NCBI GenBank assembly: GCA_002705605.1
Contig: PAJD01000002.1
Location: 1-8,638, forward strand
Direction of reading: 5' to 3'
From: Fidelibacterota bacterium
Lineage (GTDB): Bacteria; Fidelibacterota; Marinisomatia; SCGC-AAA003-L08; D37C17
DNA: 8,638 nucleotides
In this document: positions 1 through 5,389 of the stretch, in pieces
Layout of the letters: each line of letters begins with the position of its first letter
How positions within the stretch are numbered: position 1 is the first letter of the stretch
The notes under the pieces: generated by a model
Told to the model about the DNA's origin: nothing
What the model saw: the letters and a program-made list of their open reading frames with translations, nothing else
The model's database searches: none
Translations under genes and position numbers: made by a program

Positions 1-501
1 TATGAAGTTGTTGATGCCATTGGTTATAATGGTACTTTAATGGCCAATGCTGGAGTAAATGTTTCCTTTAATTCTGATAGTGATGAATTAGCAAGGCGCA
101 TGAATCTCGAAGCAGCTAAGGCTGTAAAATATGGTGGTCTTGAAGAGGCTGAAGCATTAAAATTTGTTACCATCAATCCCGCTAAACAATTAAAAATAGA
201 TAAATATGTAGGTTCTTTGGAGGAAGGTAAAGATGCTGACTTTGTTATTTGGTCAGGTCACCCATTATCTTCATACTCAATATGCGAACAGACATGGCTT
301 GATGGAAAACAATATTTTTCTCTCGAGCAAGATAAGTTTTTAAGACAAAGAGATTCAAAAATAAGAAATGATCTGATTCAAAAAATATTATTATCACCTG
401 ATCATGGTGGTAAAAAGATGGAAGCAAATGGAAGAAGTGGTATCCGTTTTGAATCATGTGATGCTTTTGAGTCTTATACTTATGAAGGAGAAGAAAAATG
501 A
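1..501 (+). CDS. Amidohydrolase family protein (imidazolonepropionase-like), C-terminal part
   Basis: The frame is open from base 1, so this is the last 166 residues of a longer gene whose start lies outside the window; the ATG at 40 is internal. The visible part is the end of the metal-dependent amidohydrolase TIM barrel: a strand ending NSDS (about residues 24-27 of the fragment) that carries the Asp normally serving as late metal ligand and catalytic base, then a helix (DELARRMNLEAAKAVKYGG), the conserved NPAKQL turn, and the GSLEEGKDADFVIWSGHPL segment that returns to the small beta-sandwich domain. A charged tail of about 50 residues follows. The HxH motif and any signal peptide are out of view. 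It overlaps the next gene by ATGA, so the two are very likely co-translated and act together. The substrate cannot be named; relatives hydrolyse cyclic amides or dipeptide-like substrates, often outside the cytoplasm. Confidence 0.85.
   Translation, partial: YEVVDAIGYNGTLMANAGVNVSFNSDSDELARRMNLEAAKAVKYGGLEEAEALKFVTINPAKQLKIDKYVGSLEEGKDADFVIWSGHPLSSYSICEQTWLDGKQYFSLEQDKFLRQRDSKIRNDLIQKILLSPDHGGKKMEANGRSGIRFESCDAFESYTYEGEEK
485..490 (+). promoter_or_regulatory. Ribosome binding site for the second amidohydrolase
   Basis: AAGGAG lies 7 nt upstream of the ATG at 498, inside the coding end of the preceding gene. It supports this start and suggests that the downstream gene can be initiated independently as well as by ATGA coupling. 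Confidence 0.7.
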
Positions 502-1817
502 AAAAATTATTATTAGTACTTTTCTTTTCATCCTTGATTTTTGCGAATGAACAGATACCTGCACCTCCTCAAAAACAACCCATTTTATTAAAAAATGGTT
601 TTATTCACACTGTTTCAAATGGAGTTATTAAAGGGGCTATTTTATTTGAGAATGGTAAAATAATGCGAATAGCAGAAAATATTTCACCATCTTTAGAGAC
701 TAAAGTTATCGACCTTGATGGCAAACATGTTTATCCAGGTTTAATTGCAGCTGTATCCGGTATCGGACTTGTTGAGATTAATGCAGTTCCTGTAACCAAT
801 GATCATTCTGAAAGAGGTGATTTCAATCCCAACGTTAGAGCAAATGTTGCTTATAACCCTGATTCAGAAATTATTCCGACTACAAGATCAAATGGTGTCC
901 TTATTGCAAATGTAGCTCCAGGATCTGGTTTGGTCTCTGGTCAATCATCCATTATGATGATGGATGGATGGACATGGGAAAATGCGACCCTCGTTCATCC
1001 AAGTGGACTTCACATAAATTGGCCAAATATGGGAATAAGAACTGGAGGACGTTTTAGAATGCCAGCTAAACGTCAAATAGAACAAAGACAAAAAGCGTTA
1101 CAAAGTTTAGACAAAATGATTAAAGATGGGCGTGCTTATTCAAAACTTAGACAAACAAAGACTCGTAAAGCCGAAGAGTATCATAATGAGGATTTAAGGT
1201 TTGAAAGTCTTTTGGAATATGTGAATGGTAACCTTCCAATCTATGTACATGCAAATGAAGTAAGGCAAATTGAAGCCGCTGTTAATTGGTCTAAACGTCA
1301 TGTGCTTAAAATTATAATTGTTGGAGGTAGAGATGCCTGGAGAACCACTAAATTGCTTAAGGATAGTAAGGTACCTGTGATTTATGAAAGTGTCACCTCC
1401 CTTCCATCACGTCGCTTTGAAGATTATGATCAAGCATATAAATCTCCTGCTTTATTATATCAAGCTGGCGTCCAGTTCTGCATTGCATCATCTGGATCAG
1501 CTGGAGGTGCTTATAGAGTAAGAAACTTACCTAATCATGCAGCCATGGCTGCTGCCTATGGTCTTCCAAAAGATATCGCATTGCGATCCGTGACTCTATC
1601 AGCTGCTGAAATTATAGGAATTGATAAAGAAGCAGGCTCCCTTGAGCCAGGCAAAGATGCAACTCTTTTTATATCTAATGGAGATCCATTAGATATAAGA
1701 ACGAATATTCTACAAGCTTATATTCAAGGCAGAACAATTGATATGAATGATAAACACAAAACACTTTACAATAAATATCAGGAAAAGTATCGTCAATTAG
1801 GTATTTTAAAAGAATAA
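498..1817 (+). CDS. Exported amidohydrolase-fold protein with degenerate active site
   Basis: The 439-residue protein begins with a clear signal peptide (MKKLLLVLFFSSLIFA, likely cut before NEQ), so it is periplasmic or exported. The composite-domain amidohydrolase fold is recognisable: beta-sandwich start LKNGFIHTVSNGVIKGAILFENGK split over residues 31-54, VYPGLI at 78-83, the NPDSE region near 120, a predicted coiled helical insert at 190-240, a late barrel strand near 325-335, TLSAAEIIGI at 366-375, and GSLEPGKDATLFI at 380-392. The metal ligands are mostly missing. After PGLI, where DxHxH is expected, residues 84-88 are AAVSG. The HxH-like strand at 251-253 is HAN. The usual His before the next helix falls in IIVGG (273-277). 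The late Asp is replaced in IASSGS (329-334). This suggests a pseudoenzyme or a structural partner of the upstream, Asp-containing homologue. The family is secure; catalytic activity is doubtful. Confidence 0.85.
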   Translation: MKKLLLVLFFSSLIFANEQIPAPPQKQPILLKNGFIHTVSNGVIKGAILFENGKIMRIAENISPSLETKVIDLDGKHVYPGLIAAVSGIGLVEINAVPVTNDHSERGDFNPNVRANVAYNPDSEIIPTTRSNGVLIANVAPGSGLVSGQSSIMMMDGWTWENATLVHPSGLHINWPNMGIRTGGRFRMPAKRQIEQRQKALQSLDKMIKDGRAYSKLRQTKTRKAEEYHNEDLRFESLLEYVNGNLPIYVHANEVRQIEAAVNWSKRHVLKIIIVGGRDAWRTTKLLKDSKVPVIYESVTSLPSRRFEDYDQAYKSPALLYQAGVQFCIASSGSAGGAYRVRNLPNHAAMAAAYGLPKDIALRSVTLSAAEIIGIDKEAGSLEPGKDATLFISNGDPLDIRTNILQAYIQGRTIDMNDKHKTLYNKYQEKYRQLGILKE

Positions 1818-1836
1818 AATATATTTAGAATAAGCT

Positions 1837-1871
1837 AAAAAAATAGGGCTAAAAATTAGCCCTATTTTTTT
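1837..1871. terminator. Strong bidirectional intrinsic terminator
   Basis: A perfect 14-bp stem pairs 1837-1850 (A7 TAGGGCT) with 1858-1871 (AGCCCTA T7) around a 7-nt loop (AAAAATT). A-tract and T-tract are symmetrical, so it works in both directions: 20 nt after the stop of the second amidohydrolase, and about 145 nt beyond the stop of the HmuY-like gene arriving from the right. Confidence 0.9.
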
Positions 1872-1982
1872 AATAATTCGGTGCGGAAACTAACCAAACT
1901 TGTAGAAGGAGGTTAATGAGGAGGTTTCCAAATCTGATGTTAAACGCTCCCGCACCTACAATTAACTTAACATTAATTATTA
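1871..1982. repeat. Nested inverted repeats between convergent genes, possible structured RNA
   Basis: The gap between the convergent units contains nested complementary arms. The outermost are TAATAATT (1871-1878) and AATTATTA (1975-1982). Next come GGTGCGG (1880-1886) and CCGCACC (1950-1956). Inside are GGAAAC (1885-1890) with GTTTCC (1924-1929), and TAACC (1891-1895) with GGTTA (1911-1915) around a 15-nt loop. The G+C content of the core is clearly above its surroundings. The 7-bp closing stem and 77-nt span recall a tRNA acceptor, but no T arm or anticodon arm can be drawn on either strand. I do not recognise an RNA family. It may be a small RNA, a 3'-UTR structure or the remains of a small mobile repeat. 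Confidence 0.4.
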
Positions 1983-2014
1983 GATGCTACAATAGTCTCA
2001 ACCTCGAAAAATAA
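1916..2014 (+). CDS. Possible 32-residue small ORF behind a strong Shine-Dalgarno
   Basis: ATG at 1916 is preceded by AAGGAGG (1906-1912), the best ribosome-binding sequence in this gap, though only 3 nt away. The frame runs 32 codons to TAA at 2012-2014 and encodes MRRFPNLMLNAPAPTINLTL followed by IIRCYNSLNLEK: basic at the N terminus, weakly hydrophobic in the middle. It lies inside the nested inverted repeats and just after a strong terminator, so it would need its own promoter, and I see none. No family is recognised. The match may be accidental. Confidence 0.15.
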   Translation: MRRFPNLMLNAPAPTINLTLIIRCYNSLNLEK

Positions 2015-2530
2015 TTATTCAGAGCTTAATTCAGCGTATCTAAATATCACAACCCCAGAACTATACTCATCAAAATGTATCTTAAATACTTTATGTGAGA
2101 CTGTGTCATAAATGATATAGTTACTATCTGAAACACTTATTTGATGGATTTGCATATCGTAGGTTAATACTTCATGCTCTCCCATATATCCAAGTTTTCC
2201 ATTTGATTGAGCAAATGAGCTTGTATTTGGGATTTCAGTAATATCTTCAAATTTTGAAGATTCATTTACATTTAACATTACTGTATTAGCTAATTGGAAA
2301 CTTGGCATATAATTGCCGCCACCAGCATCCAAGTTTTTGTAAGATAAATGCCAGGTAGTACTATTTTTTGCACCTTCAGCAAAATTAAAATAGTAGTCAC
2401 CATCATTTACATTATCAGTTGTTATTTCAATAATATTAACTTCATTTTTAGTTTCATCTGCTTTGTTATCTTCACAAGCAATAAATGGTAGCATCATTAA
2501 CATTGATACTCCAATTAGTAGCTGTTTCAT
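2015..2530 (-). CDS. HmuY-like heme-binding lipoprotein
   Basis: The 171-residue protein has a lipoprotein signal peptide: MKQ, a hydrophobic run, then PFIAC with the lipidated Cys at residue 19, followed by an acidic linker. The remainder is beta-rich and follows the HmuY pattern: YYFNF near 46-50, a TTWHLSY strand at 58-64, a central segment FEDITEIPN (94-102), then YIIYD, HKVFKIHF and GVVIFRYAEL (159-168) at the C terminus. HmuY proteins are outer-membrane or secreted hemophores that coordinate heme through paired His (Porphyromonas) or Met residues (some other Bacteroidota) and deliver it to the receptor HmuR. Candidate ligands here include His61, His119, His129, His146 and His152, plus Met116 and Met126; which are used cannot be told. 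Its start overlaps the stop of the upstream receptor (TAATG), implying translational coupling. The HmuY assignment comes from pattern recognition, not alignment; it could be another receptor-partner lipoprotein. Confidence 0.65.
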   Translation of the reverse strand: MKQLLIGVSMLMMLPFIACEDNKADETKNEVNIIEITTDNVNDGDYYFNFAEGAKNSTTWHLSYKNLDAGGGNYMPSFQLANTVMLNVNESSKFEDITEIPNTSSFAQSNGKLGYMGEHEVLTYDMQIHQISVSDSNYIIYDTVSHKVFKIHFDEYSSGVVIFRYAELSSE

Positions 2531-4647
2531 TATTTATTCCCCTTTTTTATTTTACTAGAAATTTCAATATATGCTGAGCGCCCTACAAATGGACCAAAAC
2601 GATCATTTGTGTAATTATTTGCATTATTTACACCAATGCTTAATTTTATATTATCACTGATTTTGATTGTACTTTTTAGCATGATCAAACTGTAAGCACC
2701 TAGTTTTTTTTCCGCAAACACATATAACCCTTTTATTGGGTCATATTCTTGAGGCCTGTAAGAGGCTACCCATTTAGTATTAATAGAAAAACTTACAGGT
2801 TTTTTTGGGTGTTTATAATTGGCCGCTCCAGTTAATGATAAAGGTATTGTGTTAGGAATAGTTTTATTTTGTCCATCTACGTTATTTACCCAATTAATAC
2901 CCCATCTACTATCAAGTTGATCTGAGATTCTTAATTGACACATTAATTCTAAACCTGAGAAAATCGCTTTATCAATATTTTGATAACTTAATAAGCCCGG
3001 CTTAATAGCAAAATCTTCTATCAAATTTTCAAATTTTGTTTGATAGAACATTAAACTCATTTGATATTTTGAAGTGTTTACATATTCAATACCAATATTA
3101 ATTCCTTCTGATTTTTCAGGTTCAAGATCAGGATTACCTTGAACTATATAATTAAATTGGACATGATTCCAATCTATGAACCTTTCCATAAATGATGGAG
3201 CTCGAAATCCTTGCCCCCATGAAGTTCTGAATTTCCAATTTTCGTTAAATCTATACATAAACCCTATTCTGGGACTTAAAACTGAACTATACTCACTATA
3301 ATCATCTAGACGTAAACCAAAAATTGCACTTAATTGATTTAAAAAACTCATATCATATTGGGCAAATAAACTCTGATTTTTCAACTTTTGTTTTCCAGAA
3401 AGAATACGGTCGCTTTTATAAGTTGCATTATATGTCTCATAACCAGCAGTAATTTCATTTGAACCAAAAATTTTATTTACTAATAATTCATATTCTGAAT
3501 AATCTTCATTTGTGGTATCATCTTTTTCTAGATCCCCCCACGGTCTTATCTGAACATAATTACGAGAGTAAGTATTTGAATTGATAGATTGTTTAACATT
3601 CCAATTAGATTTAGTTAAAATATTATGTGATAGAGAAAAATTATTCCTTAATATTTTTGTATCAGTATTCATCAACTTGGATCTACCAATTTCATCTTGA
3701 TTATATATTTGAATATTTAAATCAATATTCTGATTATCATTTAATTCCCAATCAATACCGCCGCCTAGAATTTGTTTATCTACTTTATCAATTTCAATTA
3801 ATTGAATTGATTTATCATTATTCGTCTGATTTAAGTCAGCATTGAACTTTATTTTTAATTTATTAAGTGGTTTATAACCATTGATACTTAAAATTTGAGA
3901 ACCATTTTTTATTCCAGTATTTTCAAATTTATTTTGCGTATTATTATATTGAGCAGATACATCAATAGATTCTAAACTATTTTTATCCTTAGTAATGATG
4001 TTGACTACCCCAGCCATAGCTTCACTTCCATATAGAGAGGAGTTTGGGCCTTTAACAATCTCAACCTTTTTTACTCTATTGATTAAAATTTGATCAAGAG
4101 CAACTCTATTATTAAATCGACCTGTAATAGGCTGTCCATCCATTAAAATAAGTATATATCTAGAATCCATTCCAAGAATATTTAATACAGAACCACCTTC
4201 AACAGAGGTTTGCAAACTAACTCCTGCTCTTTGAGATAATAGATCTGCAATAGTTTGCGCACCCGAATTATTGATATCATCTTGTGAAATAACCTCGGTT
4301 GCAATAGGTACATTATCGTGTAATTTTTGTGTTCTAGTTCCTGTGACAACTAATTCATTCATTCTGATAAAATCTCTGTTTAAAATAAAGTTGATTCCAT
4401 TAATATTGTTTTTATCAAAACGTTTTGTTTGTGCTTTATAGCCTATATGTGATACTGTTATTTCTAAAGGAAAATTGAATTCACCCGAAAAGATAAAATT
4501 CCCATCTAAATCTGTAGAGGTACCAGTACTATTGTTAATAACAATATTAGCTTGATATAGACCACTACCAGTATCTGCATCAATAATAAATCCCGATATT
4601 GTATTTTTATTTATTTCCTGTGTTGCATAAAGAAAAGAAAATAACAT
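2530..4647 (-). CDS. TonB-dependent outer-membrane receptor, probable heme receptor (HmuR-like)
   Basis: Numbered from the ATG at 4647 (705 residues), the protein has a carboxypeptidase-regulatory-like beta-sandwich at about 15-90 (ISGFIIDADTGSGLYQANIV), the linker NELVVTGTRT (98-106), a plug at about 108-222 (VPIATEVIS; ILILMDGQPITGR; VEIVKGPNSSLYGSEAMAGV) and a 22-strand-type barrel to the end. In the barrel, FRAP (481-484) and NPDL (505-508) form the FRAP/NPxL box typical of heme receptors, with a single His (His495) between them, where HemR/HmuR-type receptors have a functional His. FRAP/NPxL-like motifs also occur in BtuB-type receptors, so heme is inferred mainly from the His and the coupled HmuY-like gene. 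The ATG at 4647 falls inside the signal peptide: the open frame continues upstream and supplies its basic N terminus, so the true start is probably about 10 codons earlier. Energy would come from TonB/ExbBD encoded elsewhere. Confidence 0.85.
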   Translation of the reverse strand: MLFSFLYATQEINKNTISGFIIDADTGSGLYQANIVINNSTGTSTDLDGNFIFSGEFNFPLEITVSHIGYKAQTKRFDKNNINGINFILNRDFIRMNELVVTGTRTQKLHDNVPIATEVISQDDINNSGAQTIADLLSQRAGVSLQTSVEGGSVLNILGMDSRYILILMDGQPITGRFNNRVALDQILINRVKKVEIVKGPNSSLYGSEAMAGVVNIITKDKNSLESIDVSAQYNNTQNKFENTGIKNGSQILSINGYKPLNKLKIKFNADLNQTNNDKSIQLIEIDKVDKQILGGGIDWELNDNQNIDLNIQIYNQDEIGRSKLMNTDTKILRNNFSLSHNILTKSNWNVKQSINSNTYSRNYVQIRPWGDLEKDDTTNEDYSEYELLVNKIFGSNEITAGYETYNATYKSDRILSGKQKLKNQSLFAQYDMSFLNQLSAIFGLRLDDYSEYSSVLSPRIGFMYRFNENWKFRTSWGQGFRAPSFMERFIDWNHVQFNYIVQGNPDLEPEKSEGINIGIEYVNTSKYQMSLMFYQTKFENLIEDFAIKPGLLSYQNIDKAIFSGLELMCQLRISDQLDSRWGINWVNNVDGQNKTIPNTIPLSLTGAANYKHPKKPVSFSINTKWVASYRPQEYDPIKGLYVFAEKKLGAYSLIMLKSTIKISDNIKLSIGVNNANNYTNDRFGPFVGRSAYIEISSKIKKGNK
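2539..2542 (-). promoter_or_regulatory. Ribosome binding site of the HmuY-like gene
   Basis: On the minus strand AAGGGG precedes the ATG at 2530 by about 8 nt and lies within the last codons of the receptor gene. It confirms the start chosen for the lipoprotein. Confidence 0.6.
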
Positions 4648-4674
4648 TAGAATTACATATGATATTTTATAAAG

Positions 4675-4688
4675 AATAAGTTCTCCCC
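4675..4688 (-). promoter_or_regulatory. Ribosome binding site and probable non-ATG (ATT) start of the HmuR-like gene
   Basis: On the minus strand GGGGAG (4688-4683) is followed after 5 nt by ATT (4677-4675), in frame with the receptor. Starting here adds MLYKISYVIL before the ATG at 4647 and completes a standard signal peptide (Lys near the N terminus, hydrophobic core, FLYA cleavage site). No ATG, GTG or TTG lies in frame between the Shine-Dalgarno and 4647, and the ATG at 4647 has no ribosome-binding sequence at the right distance. Confidence 0.45.
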
Positions 4689-4703
4689 GCTCGAAATTAT
4701 AAA

Positions 4704-5306
4704 CTAAGTAGTACCGTAGTTTCCAATAAATGTAGTAATAAACTCTTCCATTGTTTGCCTAGACATAGGTTTTTTTTCATTACCAAGAAAAAATAAGCCA
4801 TGAAATAATCCACCTATTGCACGCATCAATATATCTGAACGCATTTGAGGGAATTCATTTTTAGCCATGCCTTCTTCAAGTAACCCCTGAAAAACACCAT
4901 ACATTTTTCTTTGGAAACCTCTCCATTCATGATCATCTTCATTTAATGAGCTTGGCATTTTTTGAGGAACAGTAAATAAAAATTCAAAAAGAGCTTGGTT
5001 ATTCCTTACTAAACTACCAATGATATTTAGGGCATCTATAAATGTATCTTTCGGCTTATCTCTATCATGAATGACTGGTTCAATGGATTCCCATATCATC
5101 TTCCATCCACGATCTAATATTTCAATAAATATCTCTTCTTTCGAGCTAAAATAATAATATAAGGTGGCTTTCCCAAAATCTGCCTCTTTTGCAATTTCAT
5201 CCATAGTAGCTTTTTCAATACCATTATTTTTAAAAACAGTTAATGCTGCTTTTATAATTTGTTCTTTACGAAGTTCGCGTTCTTTTGTTTGTCTATCAGA
5301 TATCAT
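4704..5306 (-). CDS. TetR/AcrR-family transcriptional regulator
   Basis: The 200-residue protein has the typical TetR length. The N-terminal DNA-binding domain is unmistakable: IIKAALTVFKNNGIEKATM (about 17-35), then DEIAKEADFGKATLYYYF (36-53) holding the helix-turn-helix recognition segment, then SSKEEIFIEIL. The rest is an all-helical ligand/dimer domain (FIDALNIIGSLV, ALFEFLF, FQGLLEEGM, IGGLFHGLFFLG) too variable to name a ligand. The stop lies about 26 nt before the probable start of the HmuR-like gene, so the two are likely co-transcribed and this protein is the obvious local regulator. TetR-family heme sensors exist (HrtR in Lactococcus), but nothing in the sequence proves heme sensing. 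An inverted repeat 20 bp upstream of its start suggests autoregulation. There is no clear Shine-Dalgarno before the ATG. Confidence 0.9.
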   Translation of the reverse strand: MISDRQTKERELRKEQIIKAALTVFKNNGIEKATMDEIAKEADFGKATLYYYFSSKEEIFIEILDRGWKMIWESIEPVIHDRDKPKDTFIDALNIIGSLVRNNQALFEFLFTVPQKMPSSLNEDDHEWRGFQRKMYGVFQGLLEEGMAKNEFPQMRSDILMRAIGGLFHGLFFLGNEKKPMSRQTMEEFITTFIGNYGTT

Positions 5307-5317
5307 TTCAACTTTAT

Positions 5318-5345
5318 ATTTTATGTTTCGAATATCAAGTCGAAA
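5318..5345 (-). promoter_or_regulatory. Candidate promoter and TetR operator upstream of the regulator gene
   Basis: The minus strand reads TTTCGACTTGATATTCGAAA (5345-5326), a 20-bp interrupted palindrome with 6-bp arms TTTCGA/TCGAAA. Next to it is TAAAAT (5323-5318), a good -10 hexamer; no convincing -35 is seen. A repressor bound to the palindrome would cover the -35/spacer region. If this -10 is used, transcription starts only a few bases before the ATG, which fits the missing Shine-Dalgarno. Confidence 0.4.
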
Positions 5346-5389
5346 ATTAAACTAAACATTTATATATGACCAAATAAAATTATTAATAT

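Noticed and set aside
1880..1956. tRNA-like gene suggested by a 7-bp closing stem and 77-nt span
   Set aside because: Neither strand gives a T arm with a TTCRA-like loop, a D arm or an anticodon stem; internal pairing is a single long interrupted hairpin instead.
1871..1982. Integron attC site or retron msr/msd
   Set aside because: The GTTRRRY/RYYYAAC core pair is absent at the ends, and no integrase or reverse transcriptase is encoded nearby.
3627..3845. Open frame on the + strand inside the HmuR-like gene
   Set aside because: Low-complexity Tyr/Leu-rich product antisense to a clear barrel-coding region, with no ribosome binding site; a shadow frame.
5164..5355. Open frame on the + strand opposite the start of the TetR gene
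   Set aside because: Overlaps the conserved helix-turn-helix coding sequence on the other strand and resembles no protein family.
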